NCBI GenBank assembly: GCA_905220665.1
Contig: CAJNAR010000176.1
Location: forward strand, 310,001 to 374,000
Direction of reading: 5' to 3'
DNA from: Albugo candida
Taxonomy: Eukaryota > Oomycota > Peronosporomycetes > Albuginales > Albuginaceae
DNA: 64,000 nucleotides
The notes under the pieces: generated by a model
Seen by the model: only the letters and a program-made list of their open reading frames with translations
What the model was told of the DNA's origin: nothing
Database searches by the model: none
Translations under genes and position numbers: made by a program
Shown here: positions 21,920 to 33,369 of the stretch, piece by piece
Layout: each line of letters opens with the position of its first letter
Numbering within the stretch: position 1 is the first letter of the stretch

Positions 21920-23225
21920 CGAGCATGTTCCATACCTCAAAAAAATTACCTTATGTCTCTCCCTACATTTCACGCATTTGTGAGCTACACATGCAATGCT
22001 CTATATCACCAGCTGGGAATTTTCAAGATCTTCTTTTGCTCACCGAACAAACACTACTCTCACAATCATTCACTCATTCTACCAGTGCGAGAATGTCCTT
22101 ACGACGGGGATAATCCAAGCCGATGCGTTTCTGATCCGTTCCGAAGGATCGGTTCATTCTTTCATTTGCGAATTTATCAGAACAACAGGGCCCCCAATCT
22201 TTTCTTTCGATGGGCTACAAGGGTCAATAATCGTTGACGATCCTCCAAACTGTAGTCCTACTTGTGGAGATGACAGAGGTTGTTGCGCCGGTTACCAGTG
22301 TATAAATATTGGAACTAAAAATATCAGAGAAATGGTATGCAAAGACATAGGGTCGACCCTTATCGATACCTTCATTGGTCTTTTGAACAAACCCCCCGTA
22401 AACCAGCCAGTTGCAACTGAGAAGGATTGTAGTTTGTGCCCGTCCACTTATACAAGCTACAGTTACGATACGCAATTGCGAACATGTTCCCATTTGAAAG
22501 AAATTACGTTAATCAGAGTGTACACTGGATACAACTCCTCGAAATGTACATATTAGTGTAATCTTACATGAGATGTCGTATTCATGCAATTGAACACGTT
22601 TACCAAAAAATGTTTGTTTCGATTTTCTTCTTTCCAATCTCGCAACGCACACAATCAACGCTTCTACTACACGATGGTCCAAGTTATTTCATCTATGCTT
22701 GACAGCATATAATTGCCTTTGTTCTCACCAACTAGATCTGTACTTTGTCCATCATGTATCCGAATGCGCACTCAATGTGTTCGAACGAGATATATGTAAA
22801 ACATTTGCACTTGACGTATGACTATGTGGATTGCAACATCAGCGACAAGTTTCGATTCTATTTATGATTGAATACGTGGCACAACTTGGGTTTGATGCGC
22901 ACATTGGATACTGCCTCACTGGAATGTTTCTTTGTTACTGCAATCAGACTAATCGACTTCTCGACATGCATAGCCATCTTAAGCAATTAGCATACATAAA
23001 AAGTAATTTTAATGAAATCACCTGCAAGAATTGAGAAGTTGTGCAGCTATTGCCAATCTTCTCTTTCTTCTGCTTTAACGCACCCGAGTACGCGGCAGTT
23101 CCCAGCATGTAGTGACTATATGATGGTCAGAGACACAATGATCACCAGATTGGTGTCCTCAACACTGGCCTGAAGATACGATTGTGGCTAGGAGTAAGAT
23201 GGGAGGTGCATTTCACTTGTATGCA
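21920..23225 (+). repeat. Segmental duplication D2, copy B (partner about 15560-16995)
   Basis: Contains the partial secreted gene and its downstream region. It starts directly after a LINE 3' end and joins duplication D1 copy B at 23224 with no spacer. Identity is uneven: near-perfect over the Cys-rich coding part and first 3' flank, clearly lower further out. Confidence 0.85.
21996..22556 (+). pseudogene. Secreted-gene copy lacking signal peptide and promoter element
   Basis: The same protein as 15706-16317 from YQCENV onward, including HSFICEFIR, the NCSPTCGDDRGCCAGYQC module and the C-terminal tail (CSLCPSTYTS). Relative to that copy, 168 bp (15674-15841, 56 codons) are missing. The deletion removes the Inr-like element, ATG and signal peptide, but the frame still reads through former leader sequence to an ATG at 21996. 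If expressed, the product would be cytosolic. Substitutions cluster around the module 1 end and the C-terminus. I treat it as a pseudogene; expression from another promoter cannot be excluded. Confidence 0.75.
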
Positions 23226-25460
23226 TCAAAATCACTATCAGATACAAGCCATCACGCTTGTATCAAAATATACCCCTCTTGATTTTGTAAAAAGCACCTT
23301 GAAGTAGCTTTATGCGGATTTAATGAATTTTATTACTTGTTTCCTATTACGCTGGAAAATCAAGAGTTTGTGAACCCTTCCAATACTGTAGTAAGATTGG
23401 AACAATGACGATATAAATATCCAAGCGTTGGCTGAAGCGGTAGCTTAGAGTATGAAGGAGTGGAATTCCGAAGTAAGTCGCCTATTAGCTCATCGTGAAA
23501 CTGCATCTTGATCGCATAGATACTGTGATGTAGAACTACGCAATAGGTATTACCAAACATAACGGTCCAATACAGCAGTGATTCGATCAAATTATCCTGT
23601 CTACTGTAGTGATCAGCAGTAGAAGAACACTTTCGTGCCAGCACTACACGAGAAAAAAAGGTTTGTGGCTGTCGTTTTTGGTCTCATTTGCGCTGAAAAT
23701 ATTTCCGATCTCTTTGTGCATTCTGCATCTTCGAATGAACAAACATTCCATCCATTATCATATACCAAACCCGCAGCGCGTCTTATTCGAGGATACAGTG
23801 AAGCATGGCTTCGTTCTCCTTGCCGTACCCAACGCAAATGATGTACTAAATGATTATAAATATTCAACAACAGCACATATCACAATACTGGGACTCAAAT
23901 CTACTTCTTTTGAGTAATTTTGATCAATTGGGCTCATAGATCATTGCGTTCAGGTATCGGCGACGTAGTGCAATATTTCCCTTCCTCCTACCCTTCAACT
24001 GACCAGTCAGTCATACTCACCACCACGGGTAATGATGGATGTGGATGGCGTGACGGATTTTGCAACAACTTGAAAACTTTCCTGGGATTACAGTATCTTG
24101 TATGCTACATTTACAAGCAGAGGATGCCTACAGTATGTGTATGTTGTTCTCTATAGGGATTCAGATTTTGCGAAAGATCCAATTGGTCTGACTTTGTGAT
24201 GCAAATAAAACCTTTAAGAATAACAGTACCCAATAAGTATCTCACCATCTTGTAATGGCTATACTAGATGACTTTTAGTTTTCGTCTGCCGCCCTCTAAA
24301 CACAAACAACTATGTATAGCATGATAACCAGGATGCAGGACTTTATCTGCGCTCTCGGACTCAATGTTTTTGTTCAGCTGTGAGATTATGACATCACCAT
24401 CGTTGCCATTTATTCGTAAGATCAGTCCAAAAAGGTAAGAAACGGCAAGAAAGAGAAGAAAATTTAGGTGGCGACCTCCGTTTTTTGGCGCGGTAAAGCA
24501 TGCGATTCCATCTTTTACTATGTCGAAGATATCCGTTGAGGATGGTTTGAAGCTCAAAGAATATGGTGGACGGTCGTGCTGATACAATTCATTTTGTTAC
24601 CATCGCTATGATATCCACGAGCGTGTTATCGCGATCAGCCGGTACGTCTAGACCTCGTTCTGGGTTGTTGAATCCTATTGGAGCCCGCTTGACTGGTACG
24701 AAAAATCAAAAACCTTTATAATTATATTTATACTCCAGAGCAGTACGTCTCATTGCACAGCCCTAAGCGAGGATTCCATCTCTTCGTTTGGTCAATATTA
24801 CATCACACGAAAGGTTTTTTTTGGTCTACATGATCTTTTCTTTCAAAAATCCAGGTAGCAGCAAATGAATCAAGTTTGCAATGGAATACCGATATCGACT
24901 ATTACGAAGCCCCAGTTTCACTCAAAGTCAAGCTAAGCACCAACGGCATTGGTCACTCATTTGACCTTTCGATAAAATGACCGTATGATTCCATCATTGC
25001 ACGCCATGAAGCTTGATGATAATGCTCTTGTTCAAGTAGAAATATTGTTGCTTATAGGTTCCAGATTCTTGAGCCGGACCAGTGATGCAGTTAGCTATTC
25101 GAAACACAAGATACCCATAAAGGTGATCAATTTGTCTGTTTGGGGAAAGAGACGAAATCATTACCACAGGTACATTGCTTTGACTGGGTGACCAAGCTGT
25201 TAGAGTACCTAAATTGAGAAGTTTTCACGTATACAGAATCTGTTAATGCTCTGAAAATCGGTGTACTGTTATCTTAAGAAAATGCAAGTGTTTAATCTCA
25301 CTCATGCACGCTTAGTATCCTTCCTAACTCGTCCGTTTTATCGCCATTAATTAGTACGGATTGCTTATGTTTATAGGTTACTTGGAATTTAGCGCAGAAG
25401 GATGCTTCCAATGAAGATTTTCAGGAACATGATACTTCACTGAATAATACCCCAAGTAGA
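23224..25460 (+). repeat. Segmental duplication D1, copy B without copia-1
   Basis: Aligns with 1150-2199 and then 6786-8005. The copia-1 integration site corresponds to about 24230-24260 (CCAATAAGTAT..), where no element or second AAAAC is present. A ~67-bp stretch (23984-24050) is extra here and resembles 57241-57307 of the LINE. A minus-strand open frame (24264-24587, 107 codons, one hydrophobic stretch FLLFLAVSYLFGLIL) has no clear equivalent in copy A. No known gene is recognised. Confidence 0.8.
25006..25191 (+). other. Open frame conserved between D1 copies (partner 7557-7733)
   Basis: Both copies start ATGAAGCTTGATGAT and remain open for about 58-61 codons (MKLDDNALVQVEILLL here, MKLDDEALAQVEILWL in the other). 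About a quarter of residues differ, mostly by non-synonymous change. No signal peptide or domain. It may be a short exon or simply neutral sequence that has not yet acquired stops. Confidence 0.2.
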
Positions 25461-26689
25461 TATCAAACAAAAAAGGCGTATGAGGGAAGATATGAACTAC
25501 TGAAGTATCGAATTCAGAACACAGCTTTGGAAAGCTACCGTTTAAGATCCTTTCTCCTGGAAGGCAATAGCCCAAGTCGATAATTCGATAGCATCAAGTG
25601 TGCTAATAACACGTTTTTCTGACGTAAGAAACCTTGCTAAAGTACTCGGCACTCTCAACCCTGCGTCATGAAATAACTAGTAACATGGTCCTGGTTCTTA
25701 TAGGCGATAATTCGACTGTCTTGTCGCCGAACGTTGGAAAAGCCAAAGTAAGTATGAATGTAGCCACACGTCACATTTTGGCTGAACTACTCAAAACGCA
25801 GAGTCTTTTGGAAGGATAAGACTCGAGAGAGCGCAAGTATGATGTGAAGCTCTCAACCAAACGCCTTTTATTACTAATCCATTCATCGAATGTGTCGAAT
25901 GGGGATGGAAGGCAATGATCTCGTCGTGTCGGAATGCAATGTTCGAGGGAGCGCAGTTTGTAGATGAAGCAGATTCCAAGACGCGTTTTATTTGATCAAA
26001 ATTTATTTCTATCGGTCTTGCCAGCGGAAAAAGCCCATATTAGGGGAGGCGTGGTAAATATATGTCTGTTTAAGTTTGAAGCAAGATCTAAATAACGTTC
26101 ATGCGGCCAAACACTCATGATAGGATAGTGCAGTAGATTTATATCCATACAAATAGTGTAATGATATCCTTGACTCTCAGAGCACTTTTATCCTTCCAGA
26201 TTGAGACAACTAAAAGGCCTCAATTTCATGAGACAAAGATGTAATATTTTAGTAGGTACCATATAGAAGAAAGCATCGCCGCATCAGGTCAAGTTTATTC
26301 GTGATTTTAGGTCGCATCTTCGAGCACTGACGGGATTATTCTCCAGTGATTTCTTTCACGTATGTTTGGTAATAGTATGGCGCATGTAAACGCAATTAAG
26401 ATGTCTCATTCAAGGCTGCGACGAAAAAGAATACATAAACAAAAGTGGCGTAATTCTAACGATTGCGCCTGACAATGATGACAAACGCTGAGCGTCGTTC
26501 TTGGGATGGAATTGAAGAATTCTTATGTCATTGCCGATAGGATAGTGATTTAAAAATAATATTTTGATGGAACAACGGATCCAATTGATTTGGATATTCA
26601 TAATCGATGCTTCGTTGGTCATTCCTGCGAGTTTTGTGATGTACCTTTCGCATCATAAAGCAGCAAGTTTATCTCAAAGCTAGCTTACT
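25461..26689. other. No gene recognised
   Basis: Scattered short open frames without domains or homology to other parts of the window that I can see. A repeated phrase is present: CGAGAGAGCGCAAG (25823) and CGAGGGAGCGCAG (25949), each followed ~25-30 bp later by an ACGCGTTTTAT-like string. Confidence 0.4.
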
Positions 26690-28045
26690 TTTAGAAATTA
26701 CTGCTTCAATCAAAATATTGCATCGTCAAGCAGCCAGTGTTTGGTACGAACTATGGCCTGGTCAATAAGACACATTGAATATTCGGAAATCATTTGCTCC
26801 AACTTTTGAAATCAAGATTTTGATCGTGATTCCGAGAAACGGCCAACGAAAAGACTATTCTGCATAAACTTCAACAAAGCCAAAAATTTGATGCATCGGA
26901 TATGGCTGAAGAAAACTCGCTGGGTCTACTTGACAATGAAGCCACCCAAGTACTCACTCAACAGTTGATCTCATTACTCGAAAATTCAAACAAGCACACG
27001 TAGAAGACTGTTTCATGTGGGAGTACAAAGCAAGAAATATCAGTTTTTCTCGTTATCTCCCGCGAAGCACTTTACAAATACGACAAGAAACCAAGATAGC
27101 ATCACGAGAGCGTTCTATAACGCAGATATGGAAAGCGTTCGAACGTTTATGACAACATCCCAGCCTCTTCAGAAAGCGTCTTCATAACTTTCGAAGATCT
27201 ACAGCTTCGTGTTCTTGAAGGATGCTTCTAGGGTGAGCTCAGTTTTGTACTTTGAGGATGTATGGCCCGACATATATTTTTGCGCTCAGTTTCTGTGTGG
27301 CCGGGGGAATCAGAGCAGCATATTTTTTTCGAATTCGAACACAGCACAGCTATAGCGGGAGCTATTTCCTCCCTGGATCACTTTTCTCATCCCGTCCACG
27401 TTGAACGCATATTGCTGGTGCAATCGTTCCAACGATACGATTAGATTAAGAAGATTATCAGCAAATTGTACCAGATTTATGTCCTGCAGTGCAAGCGGTC
27501 ATCTGCACTTACTCTTGAACGACAGAAATCGTCGGATGTTCGAAAAACGCTGAGCCGCTCTGAAATTTCTAACTAATATAGTTATTTACACCACGTTTAC
27601 TGCGCACATTCGATACTTTTGCAGGTAGTATTACGATCAAAACGAGTGATTTCTGTTTGCAAAGGTGCCGGACCAACTCGCAACGCAACGATCATTTGAT
27701 GGGTTTTTCAAGAGACGACGATCATTGCTGTGGCCACGGTGCTAATGCAAGCGCAACTCTGATGCTAGTTCTAGTGAGATGGCTACGTTCCACCGAATGT
27801 GGGGATACCGATGTGAAGAATAGTAGTTTTAACTACTTTACAATTTTGACCAGCTGGATAAAGTCTGGTATGCTGACGGTTTGAGGCTACCGCGATACAG
27901 GATGACCAGTAAGAAGACATTTTATCATATTCGCACAAGTTCTTTCAGGACATGTTTTTATACATATATTTGTCATCTAAGATAGCCTAGGCAGCTAGAG
28001 AAGTCAGTTAATCTGATTCCAGTAATATAGACACCTTCAACTGAA
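26690..28045 (+). mobile_element. Second LINE 3' fragment
   Basis: Similar to about 61380-62875. GCATCGGATATGGCTGAAGA matches ACGTCGGATATGTCTGAAGA, and the 3' end CTAGAGAAGTCAGTTAATCTG..ATATAGACACCTTCAACTGA matches 62812-62868. Coding is fully broken. It lies just upstream of the PAN-type gene array. Confidence 0.85.
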
Positions 28046-28384
28046 CCGACACGTTCAAGTCGAGTAATTAGGAAGTTCCAGAGTTTTATCGACGGTATGG
28101 AATGTTGCGATGATCCATGCATTCCGTCGTTTTCGACCCAAAACTTGTGATGTAGCGTTGTGTGAGGTGGTCGCGTAATCATTAGTGTCGCTTACAACCC
28201 AGCAGATATCATTCGAAACATTCTCATGTACAAGCGATACGTGTAATGTTCAAGAGCAACGCATTGATTTGCCTTTGAGCATGTCTACGTGTCATTCTTG
28301 GAACATAGCGATCTACGCTTCTTTAACTGCTTTCGTTTAAAACAAATAACTGCATCGAGTTATGACATTGCACCTATCAGATCA

Positions 28385-29640
28385 GCTTGTGATAAGAACG
28401 GAAAGCCCGGCAGGTTAGTCAAATCTAACAATTAAATTACAATAACGATCGAAAATAAATCGAGTCGCTTCTCCTCGATGAGTATCGCATTCATTCTCAC
28501 GTTGACCTTCTTGGAAGATCCGTGCAGTAGTCAATCACTATAGATTAGATCTCATTATCCCACTTACTCATACACACAAAGTAAATGCTCTATTGTGTGC
28601 GAAGCCTTTGCTTCTATGCGAACACATTACAAGTCAACGCATATTTTGTGTCCACCACACACTTTAGAAATGGTTTGTGTAAACACTCTAGACTCGGAAA
28701 ACACCTTCCTGTTTTTAGCATTGATCACATAAATGAAGGCAGCTTTTGGTAGGAAAAAGTGAGATACCCCCACATCTGATTCTATGTGTGGCTTCTTGAG
28801 CCTTTCCCTCGAAGTGCTCAGCGGAAAACGCACACATCTGCATAGATCCCATCCCATCACCAATTCTCCTTTCAAGTAATTCAGTTTAAGCCACTATTCA
28901 TCCTTCAGTAATAACGCACGCTCTAAAAATATCATACTATAATATAACCACGTCATTTTGCTATCATCGACAATTTCATCGCATTGTTGATTTCGTCGTT
29001 CATATACACTCTGATTTGGGCAATATTTGTCCAATCCGCCGTCGTCGTCGTTACTCTGTTTCAGCACGCATTCTGTGATGTCAAACTACTGGAAAATGCT
29101 CAGTTTACTGGGCTAAGTATAAATTCACTTACTGTGAACGATGTTCGAATATGCATCAACGCCTTTCAAGCCAACTTTTTCAACGCATCTGCAATGTATC
29201 CGATCTTTCTTTCTGCCACCAGCATTGTGTGCAAGGTCATGATTCTCACCTCAGAGCCAACAGTCAATCCAACCCCGAATGCTGGCCATTCAATATACTA
29301 TATCACTACACGTACACCCGATCCACCTCCTGGTCCATGCAACTTGAATTTGTGTGGCGGAAGTAATCAATGCATTCCTCTCATCCCCGAAGGAGAAACA
29401 TGTTCACCATCGAAGGGATACCTTATCAATGTTTTGATCTTTGGAATTGATCTTGACCTTCCAACGAAAAAGCCTACTATCGACGATTGCAAAGCTCACT
29501 GCATGCTTCATACAGCTTGCGAAGGCACCTCCTACAACATAATCAATACAGAATATCAAATGAAGGGTCTCATTATTAACCTGCTACGTTTTGACGATAT
29601 GCATTCCGCCTATGTGGGAATTCAGACATAACTTGAGGCC
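28385..29640 (+). repeat. PAN/Apple-type gene unit, copy 1 with upstream region
   Basis: First unit of a tandem series (starts near 28385, 29930, 31400 and 33370). All share an upstream CATTCTCACG / GTCAAATCTA-type region. A GTGTAAACACTCTAGACTC motif (28676) is a single unit of the 13.2 kb tandem repeat. The gene body is 29014-29631. Confidence 0.65.
29014..29631 (+). pseudogene. PAN/Apple-like secreted protein whose start codon is ATT
   Basis: The frame is open for 205 codons but the position aligned with the ATG of the 32.0 kb copy (32052) is ATT here (29014), and no in-frame ATG lies between the upstream stop (28945) and the body. A signal peptide follows (AIFVQSAVVVVTLFQHAFC). Next come the N-terminal module (RICINAFQ..TSIVCKVMI), a Cys module (PCNLNLCGGSNQC..GETC) and a PAN/Apple-like tail (DDCKAHCMLHTACEGTSY); PAN modules bind proteins or carbohydrates. 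The last PAN Cys is replaced (EYQMKG against CQMKA and CQRKT in other copies). One base change, near-cognate initiation or a sequencing error could each explain the start. Confidence 0.6.
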
Positions 29641-30499
29641 GTTTGAATATCAGTGTTTTGATATAAGTTGTTTTCCTCTCAAAAAAAATGTATTGTCCAT
29701 TGTGTTTTGTTCCGTCACTTTTAACAGTAGCAACAAAGACTAAGCGAATGTAAATGAAAACCCTTTTTTACTATAGCCCACTTGAATCAGTTTATTTCTT
29801 AAACTATCAGCTAAGCTTTGTCAATTCTCCTCTCTTTGCGTAAAGCTGTCGTCTACTTCGTACAAATATTTAGTTTACGAATATTATATATTTCTACGCA
29901 TGAGTATTCGCTGTGCTACACGTATAGTCAGAGCTATCAATTACATTACAATCAAGCGTTCAAATTCGTTCAGGATCAGTCATTCCCACATTGACATTTT
30001 TGAGACCCCATACATGATAATCCGAGATATCATCTCATCACCACACTAATTACGATATACATAAACTGAATTTGGGACTGCTTATGACGCAATTCATGTC
30101 TATCCCACACAAGTATTCGCTGAAATGTTTAATACACCAGATTACCGCACCATCCTATCTCTGTGCCGACCACACAACTTACTCATCTTCTGAGAGAGTT
30201 ATAGTAAAAGCGCAATGCTGTACGCCATCTCCCAAAGCAAGCTTGATCCTGCTTTTCTCATAGCACTTTGAGTCTTTCTCATGATGTTTTCAAACAGAAC
30301 AGCCGCAATCATCGATTCAAGTGACATACGTACACTCCATCCCACCGCCTCTTTCTACTATAAGTTCCCGAGTAAGCTCTCCACATCCTTCCTCCGGTGA
30401 ACACAAATGCCCCATAATAAATGATGCTAACAATATAAAACACGTATATACGCTCATCGATAACTTTAATCTCATCTTTTTAGATTCATCCTAGCTACA

Positions 30500-31080
30500 T
30501 ACACTCTGATGATGATGATATTTGGCCAATGCGCGACACTTGACTTCCCACCATCACGCATTCAGTGATCTCGTCTGCTTGGATAAAATACCGAGTCTTT
30601 TAAGCCAATCAGACAAACGGTTGTGAAAGTGTATTTCTGGACGCAACTGTAATCTCGCGGAGATAGGATTCTCGAAACGAAATTATAAGCGAGCTCATAA
30701 AACTCACCTCTCAATCAAATGTTTCCAAAATTTCGCATTGTGGCATTCCAGTATGTCAAGACGATACCAAAATATTCTATTATCCTTCTGTCTCGGTACA
30801 TGAGGTTTTTATAGTGCAAAAGATCGATGTATTTCGGTCGTGGACGGAGAAGCGAAATGCGACCATCGAAAGGGTTACACCGCATGGACGTCCGAATTGT
30901 TGAATTGATCTCGACGCCGTTAGGAAAGCGTCCACTTTAGGCGATTGCAAAGTTTACTGAGTGAACGATGAAAGTTGCGTGGGTAGCTTCTACACCACAC
31001 TCAATCCAGAATGTCAAATGAAGGCGCAGGTTTGAACTCTCGTATGTTTTTACGGTATCCATTCCATGAATATAAAGTTT
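30500..31080 (+). pseudogene. PAN/Apple-type gene copy 2, strongly decayed
   Basis: An ATG cluster near 30509 gives MMMIFGQC but a stop follows within 20 codons. Readable relics are the Cys module (GRRSEMRPSKGYT-like near 30840-30880) and the PAN part, where GGCGATTGCAAAGTTTACTGAGTG (30940) aligns with GACGATTGCAAAGCTCACTGCATG of copy 1. The tail ends CCAGAATGTCAAATGAAGGC, keeping the Cys that copy 1 lost. Multiple stops and indels rule out a product. Confidence 0.6.
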
Positions 31081-32051
31081 TAATAAAAAGATTGTTGATC
31101 TCTGCTCGATGTCGTTGTTTCGATACGCCTGTTACTCTTTCAAAATCTAATATATTGCCAAAGCTTATACAACAGTTACATACAGCAATTTCACAATGAC
31201 ATTGAGGCACTCAAATGAATTAAGACGAAGCAAAGAGTAAGCGGAAATGCTAAGATTATAACCCGCTTGGATCAAGTGGGTGAAGGATGCGTAATTTGCA
31301 TTCATTCCTTATTCCACCAGCTAGCAGCTGGCCTTTGTCAATCGTTTGGACGGTATTTGTTCTTAAGCCGTATTTTTCCGGCTATTACATAAAACTGAAA
31401 TTAGCAAGCTGATTACTTCAAATATAGTCAAATCTATCAACTAGTTCACAGAGTGAATTCCATTCGAGGCGCTTCTGTTCGATCAGAATCGTGATCATTC
31501 TCGCGTTAATATTATTGGATACTATGCAAACCACTTCGATATATGACCTGATCATTATATTCACTATGGTACATGAATTGTAAGCTCGCTAGTGAGCGCT
31601 ACACTTGCGAATTTCTGGTTTCGAGAGTATTTTCACATTTCATGTCCACCACACAATTGCAGTTCCAGAAGGAATGGTCAGTGTGAACACCCTAGGTACG
31701 GATTTGTCATCCTATCTATCTGTTCACCACAGAAAAAAGACAATGCACGCGAAAGAGCAATATCGAAAGGAATTCATACTCGTTTTTAAGAGCGCATATA
31801 AGCCTTTCTCACGGTACTTTAGGCACAAAAACGCAATCATCTAAGACATATACACTCCATCCCACCAACCGGTCACGTGATCATACTATCAATCCATCGA
31901 GTCGACCCTCACCATTCTTCCCTCCAGAAATCTAACAAGTACCGCGAATGCTCTATAGCTTATCATCCTAGCAATACAGAACACGACTTTACTCTCTAGA
32001 CCGTCTGCTTTGAACTTATTTGTGCATTTTAGCTTCAGTACAAATATTCCA

Positions 32052-32659
32052 ATGCTAGCGAAATTTGTCCGATCCATACTTCTGACCACCACTCTTTTCC
32101 AACATGCATTCTGTGACGTTGTATATATCAAAAACGCTTCGTACAACTTTATACCAATAGGTTCTATGCTGTAAGTGAAGTTCGCATATGCGTCAGCCTC
32201 CTCCAAATAAACTATCTGGGTGCGAACGCATTCAAGCCGATACCGTTAGGGACCCAGACGTATTGCGTCTTTTTTAATCTGCAGTCAAATGTGACCGCCA
32301 GTTCTGAGTCGGGTGGAGGCTTTCCGATATATTATATAACAGCACCAAAATCATGCAAACATCATGATTCATGCCCTCATGATATTTGTTGTGGAAACGA
32401 TCAATGTATATCAACCATCGACGGTGGTCCAAGATGCCTCAAATCCAGTGATTACCTCATCAACGGTTTATTTATTGGAGATGATTATGGCCTTCCTATG
32501 ATATTGCCCGTGTATACTGCTTGCAAACAAATGTGCGTGGAAACTCCAGAGTGTGTGGCTTATGTATACAACACACTGAACAGTGTATGTCAAAGGAAGA
32601 CTACAAGTACATTTGTCATGCGTCTTGACGATGTCTACTCGGGTGAAATCAAACGCTAA
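32052..32659 (+). pseudogene. PAN/Apple-type gene copy 3, intact C-terminal half
   Basis: The ATG at 32052 opens a convincing signal peptide (MLAKFVRSILLTTTLFQHAFC). The module 1 region is interrupted by a frameshift and stop near 32171 (the aligned frame resumes as VRICVS). From 32291 to 32659 a 122-codon frame encodes the Cys module (SCKHHDSCPHDICCGNDQC..PRC) and a complete PAN/Apple-like tail (ACKQMCVETPECVAYVY..SVCQRKTT). A GTAAGT at the break looks like a splice donor, but the sequence aligns through with copy 1, so an intron is less likely than a frameshift. Confidence 0.6.
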
Positions 32660-33275
32660 TGATTCTGTCGATGCATATGAAGTATCAGGGCTTATATATA
32701 GATGTTTTTTATTCTACTTGGTGGTTAATCTTTGCTGCTGTGTCGAAAGTGTTCTGCCTATTATACTGATTTTATGTCAGACGCGTAGCACTACGACGTG
32801 TACGAGCGTTTTTCGTCAGAGATGAGGTTATTGGTGTCACTTGCTGTGATCAGTCGAGTAATTTAAAGCCAAGTATAGGTAACTATGAAACGTTTCCATA
32901 GACACGAAGATCATATTTGGAATAGAAAAAAGACTCATTCCTCTAACAAGTGCGATGACAAAACCCCTCAAATACAAATACATATCGAACGATCTCAGCT
33001 CAATCGGGCGCCAAAGTGATCTTTAGCATCGCAATTGGACTTTTGGTACACGTGATGACAGGCAAGTCCCGCAGTTCTCAAAGCCAGCCACGTTCTTGTG
33101 AGATAGTGCGAGTGACCGAGAATGCGTTGGGTGGAATGCTTTAGTAGACAGAGTCTCACAGGTACTTACGACGGATTGAAAGAAACAATTTACGTCGCTT
33201 ACAACTATTGGCCACGTCACATTCTTCCGCAAGAACGCTGTTTGCATGTGCATTCTTATAGCTTAAAACGACCTT

Positions 33276-33359
33276 GTAAATAATCATAGTATAAATGTCC
33301 TAGTTTCTGAATACCACGTAAATAGTTATAGTATAAATGTCCCAGTTTCTGAATACCAC
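33276..33359 (+). repeat. 42-bp tandem duplication, two units
   Basis: GTAAATAATCATAGTATAAA.. (33276) and GTAAATAGTTATAGTATAAA.. (33318) are near-identical over 42 bp, each ending CTGAATACCAC. It lies just upstream of PAN-array copy 4. Confidence 0.9.
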
Positions 33360-33369
33360 GTAAATCTGA

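Noticed and set aside
24264..24587. 107-codon minus-strand frame with one hydrophobic stretch as a membrane protein gene
   Set aside because: The equivalent frame in D1 copy A (6830-7130) is not open, and there is no domain or signal peptide.
32171..32180. GTAAGT at the break in PAN copy 3 as a splice donor
   Set aside because: The sequence after it still aligns with coding sequence of copy 1 (VRICVS against VRICIN), so a frameshift explains it better than an intron.
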